From assembly GCA_009746045.1 (NCBI GenBank), contig RPFO01000015.1:1954998-2018997 (forward strand): DNA of 64,000 nucleotides, written 5' to 3'. This DNA is from Mesostigma viride. Lineage: Eukaryota; Streptophyta; Mesostigmatophyceae; Mesostigmatales; Mesostigmataceae. Below the pieces are notes generated by a model that was given only the letters and a program-made list of their open reading frames with translations, ran no database searches and was not told where the DNA came from. Below are positions 19,861 to 31,114 of the stretch, piece after piece (the stretch's first letter is position 1; each line of letters opens with the position of its first letter). The position numbers and the translations under genes were made by a program.

Positions 19861-21054
19861 CTGATAATCGACTGAAAATCCTTCGTGAAGAAGGGGTGGG
19901 CTCCCGTTCTCGTCCTTCTCCCCCTCAACTGCCTTCGCAGCCTCCTCCTCCTTCCTCGCAGCCTCCTCCATCTTCCTCGCGGCCTCTTCCGCCTTCATCC
20001 TCTCCTGTCGCATCTGCAAAAAAAGAGCGGCCTCCTCCGCAAGAATGTCCTTCGCTGCCGCCTCCGTCTTCTTCTTCGCCTCCTCCTTCTGCTTCGCCAC
20101 CAGGATCCTGTGCTCCTTCTCCTGGGCAGCCTTTTTCTCCTTGTACTCCCTCTCCTCCTCCTCCCTCTCCGCCTTCTCCAGCCTCTCCTTCTCCTCCCTC
20201 TCCATCCACCCTCTCCCTCTCCGCCTTCTCGATGGCCTCCCTCTCCGCCTTCTCCTTCTCCTTGTCCTTCTTGTCGAGAGCCGCGTATTCGTCAGCAAAG
20301 CTTGCGGCCATTGCTAACAAATCGGACAACCGCTTCTGACGCGACTCCCGAACCGGCGATTCCGGGTCTTCAGGCCTCCCGTTAGTCTGATCGCGCTCGT
20401 CCTCCTCAACAAGCTCACTGATAGACTTCCTCAGCTTCCTGAGCTCTTTGGTGCGGTCGTCTTCCTCTACCCACTCGGCCGCAGGCTTACGCTTAGAACT
20501 GGAATGCTTGGGGGACGGCGAGCGGGACGCAGAAGCGGGGGACTTGGGTGGCGGCGAGCGGGACTTGGGGGAAGGAGAGCGGGACGGCGAGCGGGACGCA
20601 GTTGCGGGGTTCTTGGTTGACGGCGAGGGGGACTTGCGAGAAGGAGAGCGGGACGCGGTAGCGGGGGGAACTTTGGGCGGAGAGGGGGACTTGCGGTTCG
20701 GCGAACGGGTCGCAGTTGCGGGGGACTTGGGGGACTTGCGGGGCGGCGAGCGGGACGCAGTAGCTCCGGCCGACTTGGGGGGCCGCGATGGAGACTTACG
20801 GGGCGGAGAGCGGGACGGAGCGCGAGACGCAGCAGCGAGAGGGTTGGGGGGTATAATTCTGTCCAACTCGCTGGGGGGCAAGTTGGACTTGGAGGGCGAG
20901 GGGGACTCGGTGGGGGGGACCTCGCAAGAGCATTTACGGGACCGAACTGCAAAGGAGGAAACGCCTCCGTTGCCGTTCGGTCCGGCGAGGTGTTCGACGT
21001 CATCTTGGGTGAAACGGGAGTGGCCTTGACAGAATCGGAATAGGAGGACGACAT
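19861..21054 (-). CDS. Giant gene exon 1: SR-like and coiled-coil N-terminus
   Basis: Start chosen at ATG 21,054 (MSSSYSDSVK), right after TTCTGCAG, which could also be a splice acceptor, so an upstream exon is possible. About residues 45-150 are repeats of SRSPPRKSPS type with Pro, Arg and Ser. About residues 175-390 are charged Glu/Lys/Arg sequence typical of a long coiled coil. The exon ends in VDYQ at a GTATGT donor. Two frameshifts are needed to read it through: one at the C7 run (plus strand G7) near 20,918, and one at the GGTGG near 20,208. The two compensate. Both lie in low-complexity sequence, so consensus errors are as likely as real decay. Confidence 0.65.
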
Positions 21055-21194
21055 CTGCAGAACAATATCAAAAAAGCAAGTTTCACAAATGTCATTCAGA
21101 ATCTGAATCGCCGGCAGAAAAACGATGGGGAGGGTCTCGCTGCAGCTAGACCCTTTCGTGGATTCTAAAAGGGACATTTAGTTTAATGCAAAAC

Positions 21195-21590
21195 TTTGGC
21201 GTCTCGCTGCAGCGAGACCCTCACTTCAAGCAAAAACAAATCATTTTTAGGGTGAGCGAAAACAAGCAACCTCCCATCATGCAAACATAAAAAAGTATAC
21301 ATTCCTTGGGGTCTCGCTGCAGCGAGACCCTAACGTCAAACAAAAACAAATAATTTTTAGGGTGAGCGAAGAAAGCCCCCTCCCATCTTGCAAACATTAA
21401 AAGTCGACATTCGTAGGGGTCTCGCTGCAGCGAGACCCTAACACCGATACAAAAACAAATCGTGAGAAAAGAAAGACCCCCCCATCATGAAAACATGAAA
21501 AATTGACATTCCTTGGGGTCTCGCTGCAGCGAGACCCTTACGTCAATACAAAAACAAAATTCCGAGGGTCTACCCGCAGCGAGACCCTTA
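21195..21590. repeat. Tandem repeats of about 108 bp, each with a palindrome
   Basis: Four to five copies starting near 21,195, 21,305, 21,412, 21,512 and 21,562. Each carries GGTCTCGCTGCAGCGAGACC followed by CAAAAACAAAT and GGGTGAGCGAA. They sit directly upstream of the giant minus-strand gene, where a promoter is expected. No other function is visible. Confidence 0.85.
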
Positions 21591-21594
21591 CGAC

Positions 21595-22625
21595 CACGTA
21601 TAAATACATGTGGGGGGGGGAAGCTACGTATAAATACATGTGGGGGGGGGATGCTATGTATAAATGCATGTGGGGGGGTGCTGGCATTAATAATTAAATG
21701 TGGGGGGGTGATGGCATGAATAAATAAATGTGGGGGGGTGCTGCCATGAATAAAAGAATGTGGGGGTGTGATGGCATGAATAAATGAATGTTGGGGGGTG
21801 CTGGCATTAATCATTAAATGTGGGGGGTGATGGCATGAATAAATAAATGTGGGGGGGTGCTGCCATGAATAAAAGAATGTGGGGGTGTGATGGCATGAAT
21901 AAATGAATGTTGGGGGGTGCTGGCATTAATAATTAAATGTGGGGGGTGATGGCATGAATAAATAAATGTGGGGGGTGCTGCCATGAATAAAAGAATGTGG
22001 GGGTGTGATGGCATGAATAAATGAATGTTGGGGGGTGCTGGCATTAATAATTAAATGTGGGGGGGTGATGGCATGAATAAATAAATGTGGGGGGGTGCTG
22101 CCATGAATAAAAGAATGTGGGGGGTGATGGCATGAATAAATAAATGTGGTGGGGTGCTGCCATGAATAAAAGAATGTGGGGGGGTGATGGCATGAATAAA
22201 TAAATGTGGGGGGTGCTGCCATGAATAAAAGAATGTGAGGGTGTGATGGCATGAATAAATGAATGTTGGGGGGTGCTGGCATTAATAATTAAATGTGGGG
22301 GGGTGATGGCATGAATAAATAAATGTGGGGGGGTGCTGCCATGAATAAAAGAATGTGGGGGGGTGATGGCATGAATAAATGAATGTTGGGGGGTGCTGGC
22401 ATTAATAATTAAATGTGGGGGGGTGATGGCATGAATAAATAAATGTGGGGGGGTGCTGGCATTAATCATTAAATGTGGGGGGGTGATGGCATGAATAAAT
22501 AAATGTGGGGGGGTGCTGCCATGAATAAAAGAATGTGGGGGTGTGATGGCATGAATAAATGAATGTTGGGGGGTGCTGGCATTAATAATTAAATGTGGGG
22601 GGGTGATGGCATGAATAAATAAATG
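21595..22625. repeat. Minisatellite 1, 30-bp units, G-rich on plus
   Basis: About 34 units with variants such as GGCATGAATAAATAAATGTG followed by GGGGGGTG. They alternate between GATGGC, GCTGCC and GCTGGC spacers. The first units still contain TACGTATAAATACATGTGG, the reverse complement of the unit in minisatellite 2. As 30 is a multiple of three, the array has long stop-free frames that are not genes. Confidence 0.95.
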
Positions 22626-22669
22626 ATACGTAGCATCACCCCCCCACATGTCAAAGAGACAACATGTAT

Positions 22670-24093
22670 TGATACGTACGTAGCAGCACCCCCCCACATG
22701 TATTGATACGTAGCAGCACCCCCCCACATGTATTGATACGTAGCAGCACCCCCCCACATGTATTGATACGTAGCAGCACCCCCCACATGTATTGATACGT
22801 AGCAGCACCCCCCACATGTATTGATACGTAGCAGCACCCCCCACATGTATTGATACGTAGCAGCACCCCCCCACATGTATTGATACGTAGCAGCACCCCC
22901 CCACATGTATTGATACGTAGCAGCACCCCCCCACATGTATTGATACGTAGCAGCACCCCCCCACATGTATTGATACGTAGCAGCACCCCCCCACATGTAT
23001 TGATACGTAGCAGCACCCCCCCACATGTATTGATACGTAGCAGCACCCCCCCACATGTATTGATACGTAGCAGCACCCCCCCACATGTATTGATACGTAG
23101 CAGCACCCCCCCACATGTATTGATACGTAGCAGCACCCCCCCACATGTATTGATACGTAGCAGCACCCCCCCACATGTATTGATACGTAGCAGCACCCCC
23201 CCACATGTATTGATACGTAGCAGCACCCCCCACATGTATTGATACGTAGCAGCACCCCCCCACATGTATTGATACGTAGCAGCACCCCCCCACATGTATT
23301 GATACGTAGCAGCACCCCCCCACATGTATTGATACGTAGCAGCACCCCCCACATGTATTGATACGTAGCAGCACCCCCCCACATGTATTGATACGTAGCA
23401 GCACCCCCCCACATGTATTGATACGTAGCAGCACCCCCCCACATGTATTGATACGTAGCAGCACCCCCCCACATGTATTGATACGTAGCAGCACCCCCCA
23501 CATGTATTGATACGTAGCAGCACCCCCCCACATGTATTGATACGTAGCAGCACCCCCCACATGTATTGATACGTAGCAGCACCCCCCCACATGTATTGAT
23601 ACGTAGCAGCACCCCCCCACATGTATTGATACGTAGCAGCACCCCCCCACATGTATTGATACGTAGCAGCACCCCCCCACATGTATTGATACGTAGCAGC
23701 ACCCCCCCACATGTATTGATACGTAGCAGCACCCCCCCACATGTATTGATACGTAGCAGCACCCCCCCACATGTATTGATACGTAGCAGCACCCCCCCAC
23801 ATGTATTGATACGTAGCAGCACCCCCCCACATGTATTGATACGTAGCAGCACCCCCCCACATGTATTGATACGTAGCAGCACCCCCCCACATGTATTGAT
23901 ACGTAGCAGCACCCCCCCACATGTATTGATACGTAGCAGCACCCCCCCACATGTATTGATACGTAGCAGCACCCCCCCACATGTATTGATACGTAGCAGC
24001 ACCCCCCCACATGTATTGATACGTAGCAGCACCCCCCCACATGTATTGATACGTAGCAGCACCCCCCCACATGTATTGATACGTAGCAGCACA
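22670..24093. repeat. Minisatellite 2, 30-bp units, inverted to array 1
   Basis: About 47 highly uniform units of ACATGTATTGATACGTAGCA followed by GCACCCCCCC; a few have one C fewer (29 bp). Uniformity suggests recent expansion. The junction with array 1 (22,625-22,670) is an inversion point. Stop-free frames through it are artefacts of the period. Confidence 0.95.
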
Positions 24094-24095
24094 AT

Positions 24096-24815
24096 TTTAG
24101 TCAGCCTACCATCCACGTTGCGGCAAAAGATCACCTTTTTTTGTGTTTCGGCAAAATGAAGATTTCTTGCAAACTATCGTTATGCAGGCAGGTAGCAACG
24201 TCCGATGTTATAATCCGGCAGGTAGCATGCAAACGTCGAAACGATATGAAGGGGAAAAAAAGCATCAAACAGGAGCACCGATTAGAAACGCAGCAAATGC
24301 AGTATGTGCACATCTACACCTACAACCTAACCAGACCAAAGGCATAGCAAACATGGAAAGGGTGACCCAAGTGAAAGCCTAGCACCACCATGATCGACAT
24401 GTGCGAGACCAAGAAACGCTCCATGGCAACTAGACTAAAGGGATGGATGCCAGATGTGGATTAGGATCGGCTTAGCTGACTCTACCGAGATGTCTGCAGG
24501 GTTTCGCTAGCAACGAAAAGAAGGAAGCCAGACATTTTTATCACTCTTGCTGCAACATAGAGTTTCTTGCGATGGCAGCAAGGACATGTCTTCGCCCAGC
24601 TGGCTAACTGTGTCGTCGGCGTGCATGCGCTGTTTAGTTGCCGTTTTTGATAGAACGCAGTTTGTCAGCCTACCATCCACGATGCGGCAAAAGCTCACCT
24701 TTTTTCTTTATGCGGGAAAATGAAGACCGATTGCCTTAATTGCTTGAAGACCGATTTCCTTTCGTTATGCACAGGTAGCAAAGCGATGTTGTAAAAAAGC
24801 AGGTAGCATGCAAAC
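24096..24815. repeat. Direct repeat pair of about 150 bp
   Basis: 24,096-24,240 and 24,662-24,815 share GTCAGCCTACCATCCACG, GCGGCAAAAG.TCACCTTTTTT, then CAGGTAGCA and GCATGCAAACG. The spacer (24,241-24,661) shows no gene. They may be terminal repeats of a small element or a local duplication. Confidence 0.7.
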
Positions 24816-25918
24816 GGTTGCAGCTGGTTACTATTAGCTATGGGGTCTCTCTGCGGCTGCGCTTCTTTTTCGATGGGCGATGGGACGGTCGCAATTCGCA
24901 AACCGGACGCGGCGTCACAGGGCTGAACGGTATTGAAAAAATTGGAAACGTGGCATCCTCGTTCCTCCCCACGGAACTGAAAACTGGAAGCGCGGCGCTG
25001 GTGCAAAAGCTCGATCCCATCTTTTGGAACCAAGCTAGCGGATTGGACGACATCCAATATGCCGTCACCCGTGCTTGTGGCCGCAGGTATAAAAAGAGAC
25101 GACCTCCAGCCCATTTACCTGGGAACATTCGGATGTTTGGCTGACATCGTTACCATGCAGAAATGTTCAATGAGGTTCTGGGTTCGATTCCTGGTGTGGT
25201 CATGGAAATAAATTTTTTTCTGCACATCTACTGAAATCAGTCATAGCACCAAACGGTCACGCTGCAGCGAGACGCTATAGCCCTGGAGGCCGCTGATAAA
25301 CCTGACATCCGGTATGTCTTACTATCATAGATTGCCGAACTATATAATAATAATAGTCTATACCACTTTTTCTTGTAAATCATTTACTAAATAATGATTC
25401 TATATACTTTAACATACCATATTATTAAAGTATGTGGAATTTAACCATGCTATTCACAATATATTATAAAATCTTTTGCAAAATATACTGTAATTAGTAT
25501 ATATATTTTCTGATAAACAATTTTATCAATGCTACTGTGTTATTTTTGTTATTCTCGCCATGCAGGTATCTGAGTGTTCTGGGAGAACTAATAAGAGAAT
25601 GAGCCGCGAAGGTGAGGAAAACCTGAAATCTTTTCGTCCTTATTGGGGTCTCTCTGCAGCTAGACCATTTATAACCACAAGCAATAGCTTAAATTCAAGG
25701 GTCTCGCTGCAGCTAGACCCTCTTTATGGTTGCTATAAAATTAATGAATCAGAAGTCTGTGATTTAACAATCGCACGCCGCAATGAAGGGTCTAGCTGCA
25801 GCGAGACCCCAATCTTGGTCGGGGTATGCTAAGTTCACCACATCAGGTAATCTTTTCGTCTAACGGAAAAAGCCCCTCTAAGGGTCTAGCTGCAGCTAGA
25901 CCCCAATCGTGGTAAAAA
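24816..25918. other. Non-coding upstream region of the transposase-like gene
   Basis: 24,816-25,300 has no credible gene. It includes GGTTCTGGGTTCGATTCC near 25,175, a tRNA T-arm look-alike without a matching acceptor. 25,310-25,555 is strongly AT-rich. Four palindrome copies lie at 25,645-25,904, the last ending about 15 bases before the first ATG used for the gene. The divergent promoters are expected here and at 21.1-21.6 kb, but I cannot place them. Confidence 0.6.
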
Positions 25919-28900
25919 ATGATACACTTTCGAACTTTGTCTGTAATTGTCGCTTTTCCCAACGATACTCGATTTGCATGGATTTCGTTGTGCCGGTCGT
26001 CATGGCATGCAGCACGCGAACGGGTGGGAGTTTTCGCCCTTGCGTCCGGTCGTCCAGGATTCAGTGCAATTAAGTTGAACACCGGGACGAAGCAGTCAAC
26101 TGGCGCAAAAAGGGTTTTCGGAGATGAGAACCAGAATCCAGCGCAGCCTGAAGCCAAGGAAGTCAAGCGGCCGGGAGAATACTCGAAATCAAAGAGGGTT
26201 ATTGGGGAATATTTCGCTGACCAGGCGTTTGAAGCGGCTCAGGCGATGACAAAACCCGAGGGGCGGGGGCCGGCTTTCGACCAGATGATTGCTGGCTTTA
26301 ACTCTAGGGCCGCTGAACTAGGTCACGGGAAGTATCATGAGGAGGCGAAAAAGCTTTACAATCAGGAGCGGATGGCAGAACTGAACAGGTTCTGGGTGGC
26401 TCGGATTAACGGCTTTTTTGATGGTCTGACCAAAAGCGACGCAGACAGAGACGTCAGGATGGTGCTGATGTCCACGCTTTACTGTGGTGACGACTTGGAG
26501 AAGGAGTTTTCGGCCGCGGAGTTGGAGAACCTGACGGGGATGGACGCCAAGAAGATTCGCGGAATTCGCGCGATACGAAGGCAGCAGAAGTTGGACTACC
26601 TCAGACACGCGCAGGCTCGCAAGGGGCGCCCTTTGCCGCAATTCGTGATTGACGCGATAGTGGACGCGTGGATGCACGATGATGAGTCGCGCGCCTCCTC
26701 CCAGATGAAGGATGTCAAGCGCACTTACAGCAGGGAGGGTCATGGCAATCGCGGGGTGCTCGTCGCCGTTGAGGGAGCGCGCTATTACATGACCTCCAAG
26801 GAGGACATGTACAATCACTTTCTCGAAAAGCATGCGTACTGGAACAAAAGGAGTGACCAGTATGATAAGGACGTGGGCATTCACGTGGGCTACACGACCT
26901 TCTGCAAATACGCGCCCGATTGCATCAAGGGCAAGTGGAAGGAGAGGAACCTGTGCGCGTGTGAGAAGCACGTCACCATGCAGTCGGCCATGGGGGCGTG
27001 GACCAAGCACTGCAATGCGAACCACGGCAAGAACTGCAAGTGTGGCGCGGAGTGTGCGGGATGCTCCAAGTACAGACAGCCGGACGGTACTTGCGGAATG
27101 TGGAAAGCCATTCACTCGACGGACTGGATCAAGCACTTTCACTGCCCGGTGTCCGCCGAGACTGACGGCAGGGATAACGGGCTGCGTGAAGGGGGCGGAA
27201 TGGGCGGGGGGATGGAAGAGGGGGAGGGGGAAGATGAATGGCGGGGACGGGACCTGGAAGACCTCGACATTTCTGAGAGGCTGGTGGAGGACGAAGATGG
27301 GGTGCCGAGGACGGAGAGGGTTCACCGCATACTGAAGATGGCGTGTGTGGAGGGGTTCTGTCCTGAGGAATCATGCGGCATCCATAATAACTGGGTGCAG
27401 TGTGATCGGGACAAGAATTCCACGGAGATTCTGAATTGGTTCAAGTTCGAGATGGTGGAGCAGACTGTGACCCGAGGGGTGAGGGTGAGTAGGTTTCGAT
27501 TTTATTTCTCCGTTAAATGTTGTTGACTTTTTGTTTTTGTGACCTATAGCTGCAGCGAGACCCTTTGTGAGTTGCAGTTATGATCGAAATGCGATTTTAT
27601 TGCAAATCGAAACTGTCTGCGGACCTTTGCGAAACAGGGCGAGACCGATGGCAGGGCGGCGAAGAAGGTGAAGCGGCCCGAGCAAGTCCAAATGAGGTCC
27701 ACCCCAGCTGAGCTGCGGGACGAGATTCTTAAGAGGTGGGACAAGTTCACCGTGCACTGCTTTACGGCCTGGTCGCAGGCGGATACAATCAAGGATCGGG
27801 AGAAGAATCTGAGAGAGGGGGACGTGCTCGTGCACGGCGACTGGGCCGAGAACTACGAGAACAGCAGCTACGTCCAACTGCAGTCGCAGTACTTCCACAA
27901 GCGCAGCCACATCCTGATGCCCATGATCGTGCGTTATCGGCTCAACGGCGAGCTGGAAAAGCGCGTCTTCTTTTTCCTGGGGGATTCCAGTATCAAGCGG
28001 GGCGAGCGCGCACTCGTATACGCTCTTCGCAAGATTCTGGAAACCCTGCGGGTAGAAGTAGGGGTAGAGGTGCGAAACCTGTACATGTGCTCGGACAACT
28101 GCGCGGTGCAGTTTAAGTCCAGGTACGTGATTAACCAGATTAACGGTCTGCTCATGGGGGATCCCGACCTGCAGGCCTTTGAGTTCCACTACATGGGGGA
28201 GCAGCATGGGAAGGGGGAGGTGGATGGTCAAGGAGCGAAGTGCAAGTGCGTCTTGAGGGAAATGCAGAGGATTCCCGAAAACCAGCACATACTTGAGACC
28301 CACCAGCTAGTCGCCTACTTGAACCAGAACTGGCAGGGCGGCAAGACATCGAGCAGGGAGTCGGCCCGCGCGCGGGCCGAGAACGTCACTCGCCACTTCT
28401 TCCTTTTACCCCCGGTACGGAATTGTGTGTTATTTCAGGTTTTAAGACGTCAACTGCCGCTGTTCTATAAAAATTCAAACCCAATAAAGGTATCTCTGCA
28501 GAGAGACCCTATATACTGTCCATGGGTTGCTTTTCTTTTAGGTATGAAATTTCGCTTGTTCTTTCGGTATGAAGGGGTCTCTCTGCAGCTATACCCTGTG
28601 TCGAATTTCGATCACTTGATATCTTGTCGTACGTTGTTATTATGATTCGAATGGGGTCTCTCTGCAGCTATACCCTGTGTCGAATTTTGATCACTTGATA
28701 TCTTGTCGTACGTTGTTATTATGATTCGAATGGGGTCTCTCTGCAGCTATACCCTGTGTCGAATTTTGATCACTTGATGTCTTGTCGTTAATTTTTTTTT
28801 TAAGGGGTCTCTCTGCAGCTATACCCTGTTTTATTGGTTTTTGGTCAATTTTGCTAATTTGAACGGTATTCTTTTTGTCCTAACTATTTGATGACAGGAC

Positions 28901-30453
28901 GTCGAGTCCGGCCGACGCGCGGAGGTTGAGGAGGTGCCTGGCATCAAGAAGGCGCATTGGTGGCGACTGGACAAGTCCGACCCTGGCCTTTTGATGATTA
29001 GGCGCTATTCCTGCTACTGTCCGCCCTGTTTGGCTGGGCGGTTTGAGGGATGTCTAAGCGAGTGGTCGTTTATCATCGAGTTCAATGATGCAGGAAGCTC
29101 GATGAAAACTGTCCGTTTGCTGCCACCGAGCCAGCCCAACCCTCCGGTTCGCATGGTGACGCGGGGGGAGCAGCTTAAGGACAAGCGGGAGGCGATGGGC
29201 CGGCAGATGAGACTCCACGACTATGTGGCAGTTCCATCGGACAAGGACACGGATCACGATCCCATCCACCCGTTCTGGTTGGCTGAGGTTGTAAGCGAAG
29301 CCGGGCCGATCGTGTTAGACGAGAACTTCGAGAGGTGGGTCGAGGGCCGGAACGGACGGGAGAAGGAGCTGTTCCTCGCCGGGAACGGCATTCTTCCCGT
29401 TCGGATTTGGAAGCGGGATAAGCATGACCCCCTGCATTTCACGCTCAACGTTGAGGATTGGCCACCTGTTTGAATTGGGAGAGGAAACTAATGGGTTTTA
29501 CACAATGCCTTGTGCTTGGCCTTGCTACCCACACACCTTGCAGGTGCTGAAAGAAAGAGAGGTTGAAGACAATTTACGTGGAAGAATAAATGGCTTTATT
29601 AGAATATAATAGTTGGAGAAGAGCTTGAATGGAGGTTGAATGGAGGTACCTGCCCTTAGGGGGCAGTTTCCTTTTATAACTTTTAGGCTAGGAAGGATGA
29701 CATCAGCAATGACATCATCACAGAAGCTTGTAGAAACATCCTAGCATATTCCTAGCATATTCCCAGCATATTCTCAGTATATTCCAGGAATATTCCTGGC
29801 ATATTCTTAGAACATTCCTAGAACATTCTAGACATGATCCAATGAGCTGGCATAATAGCTAGATGCCAAGTGTCTACATAATAATGTGCCACATAACATG
29901 ATTAATAAAGTGACACATCTCTTCTCCTTGGAGTGACAAGTGTCATGCAATGAGTCTACCCACTTGTCATCATGTAAGTGATAACATGTGTCATCATGAG
30001 CTGCCAACACTTGTCAGCTCATGGACCAAACACTTGTCCAATAGGCCATAGCACCACCTGTCAATCAAATACGTGATGCTACTAGGCTGACTCAGGTTAC
30101 AAGTCATCCATGTCCAAGTATAGGACTATGGCACATGAATATTGATCAGCTCATTGAGCCCAATTCATCTAGCTTATCAAAGCTATCAAATTCCCAGTCC
30201 ATATGGAATAAATCCAACAAGAAATAAATCAGGCTGGGATATATTGTGGCCAGGTGGATATAATATCCCTAACACGTCACGCCAGCCCGAGCTTGTGAAT
30301 TGCTATCTCTGCGTCGCTCCGGCTCTCCGGCTAGAAGCACGCGTCCGCAGCGACGGAATGTGTGCCGACATCAGGATGAGCAAGGAGCTCGACAAGTGGC
30401 TTACTACGCTGGTGATCAAGGATGAAGCCCCGGAGGGGCCGGCACCGACTTAA
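25919..30453 (+). CDS. Transposase-like protein (AENY / HGKG family), four exons
   Basis: Exons 25,919-27,484; 27,638-28,414; 28,898-29,467; 30,286-30,453. All are in phase 0, giving about 1,026 residues. The family is known to me from uncharacterised, often repeated animal proteins with V-DFAENY, SDG..QYK and SHGKG..DG.G motifs, an RNase-H-like D/D/D arrangement. Here: GDWAENY at about residue 588, CSDNCAVQFKSRYV at about 675, and HYMGEQHGKGEVDGQGAKCK at about 711. N-terminal to this are a FCKYAPDCIKG..LCACEKH block (about 330) and a Cys-rich zinc-binding-type block, CNANHGKNCKCGAECAGC (about 365). Exon 3 has CYCPPCLAGRFEGC, then a HDYVAVPSD/FWLAEVV module. The start is uncertain. Intron 1 (153 bp) and intron 2 (483 bp) carry the palindrome. 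The copy is open throughout and may be intact. It is likely the mobility gene of the giant element (inference). Confidence 0.8.
28574..28825. repeat. 79-bp tandem repeats in intron 2
   Basis: Four copies (palindrome parts at 28,574, 28,653, 28,732 and 28,804). Each is GGGGTCTCTCTGCAGCTATA followed by CCCTGTGTCGAATTT and GATCACTTGAT. The repeats show that the palindrome can be amplified together with its flank. Confidence 0.85.
29468..30285. other. Intron 3 with probable inserted retroelement-like DNA
   Basis: Read as an intron it starts GTTTGA (weak donor) and ends CACGCCAG, joining DWPP to PELVNCYL in frame. Its length and composition differ from the other introns. It holds a TTTTATAAC sequence near 29,675 and an array of ATATTCC / GAACATTC motifs (29,735-29,835). 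It may be a solo LTR or similar; I found no matching ends or target duplication. Confidence 0.45.
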
Positions 30454-30744
30454 ATTAACAAGAAATTGGGGTCTCGCTGCGGGTAGACGACGCCCTAGTT
30501 TCGGCTCGTATTATATCTTTAGAGTGGGGCTTCAGTAGGGTGTAAAAAGGTGGCCGCATATATTGTATATATTTTTCGATATCTTTCTGTGGTCAAGTTT
30601 AAGGGTAGTTGATAATTTTTTGCGGCCTTCAATTAACAGTTATTTTTTACTGCAACATAATTTTATGCTGTATATTTAAATAATGATAAGGATTTCTATA
30701 TTTTTTTGCACAATCTATTCGACATTTGTTTCTGCATGTCGAGA

Positions 30745-30959
30745 ATTTATTGCTCCACCCCCACAAAAAAAATCGTTCCGGAACTGTTCGAAGCGAATAG
30801 CACTGACAGGATTCGAACCCGGGTCCACATTAATGTTCGGAGTGAGGTAGGCCAGCCATCATGTTCCGCACTCAAATCTGGCTCGGGTCCGATCCCTTCC
30901 ATTGCTCTTCGCTTCGAACAGCTCCGGAACAAGTTTTTTGTGGGGTTGGAGCAATAAAT
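30745..30959. mobile_element. Foldback MITE, about 215 bp
   Basis: Nearly complete inverted symmetry. Both arms read ATTTATTGCTCCA...CCCCACAAAAAA, then GTTCCGGA.CTGTTCGAAGCG, then a GATTCGAACCCGGGTCC / GATCGGACCCGAGCC segment. TA lies on each side of TTGCTCCA. The GGTTCGAATCC on the minus strand equals a tRNA B-box, but no A-box or cloverleaf fits. Confidence 0.75.
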
Positions 30960-31114
30960 ACTTATTTGCCGGGCGCAGTTGTCATTCCGCCTAGTACAAT
31001 TGCGTCACTAGTACAATTTTTGTCTGGGTACGGTACGAACCAATAACGCAATATTTAGTATCTAATCGCCGCTGCTCTTGCTGAATTTTATCCGGAAGCT
31101 GAAACAGGTGTCCG

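Larger units (their letters stand above)
8178..21054 (-). pseudogene. Giant unrecognised gene of the transposon, nine exons
   Basis: Deduced exons, 5' to 3': 21,054-19,861; 19,674-18,622; 18,514-18,452; 18,314-18,252; 18,127-17,999; 17,872-15,608; 15,415-12,111; 11,854-8,832; 8,774-8,178. All are in phase 0 with GT-AG borders, and together give about 2,440 residues. I do not recognise a domain. The N-terminus is Ser/Arg/Pro-rich and followed by a Glu/Lys coiled coil. The middle holds three globular blocks (exons 2, 7 and the start of 8). Exon 8 then has a long Asp/Glu and Lys region, a nuclear-type composition. Three mobile elements interrupt exons 6, 7 and 8, and each can be removed to restore the frame. 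Exon 1 has two frameshifts. The gene diverges from the transposase-like gene and is probably its partner. The present copy cannot give a full product unless the insertions are spliced out. Confidence 0.72.

Noticed and set aside
21595..24093. CRISPR array
   Set aside because: Units are head-to-tail without unique spacers, and the DNA is eukaryotic; it is a minisatellite.
22044..24159. Long frames through the 30-bp arrays, with 10-residue repeats on both strands
   Set aside because: A 30-bp period cannot bring in a stop, so every frame of a stop-free unit stays open; nothing protein-like flanks them.
25141..25205. tRNA gene
   Set aside because: GGTTCTGGGTTCGATTCC looks like a T-arm, but no acceptor pairing, D-arm or anticodon arm can be formed.
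26318..27325. Minus-strand frame opposite exon 1 of the transposase-like gene
   Set aside because: Antisense shadow of a frame with clear family motifs and good splice borders.
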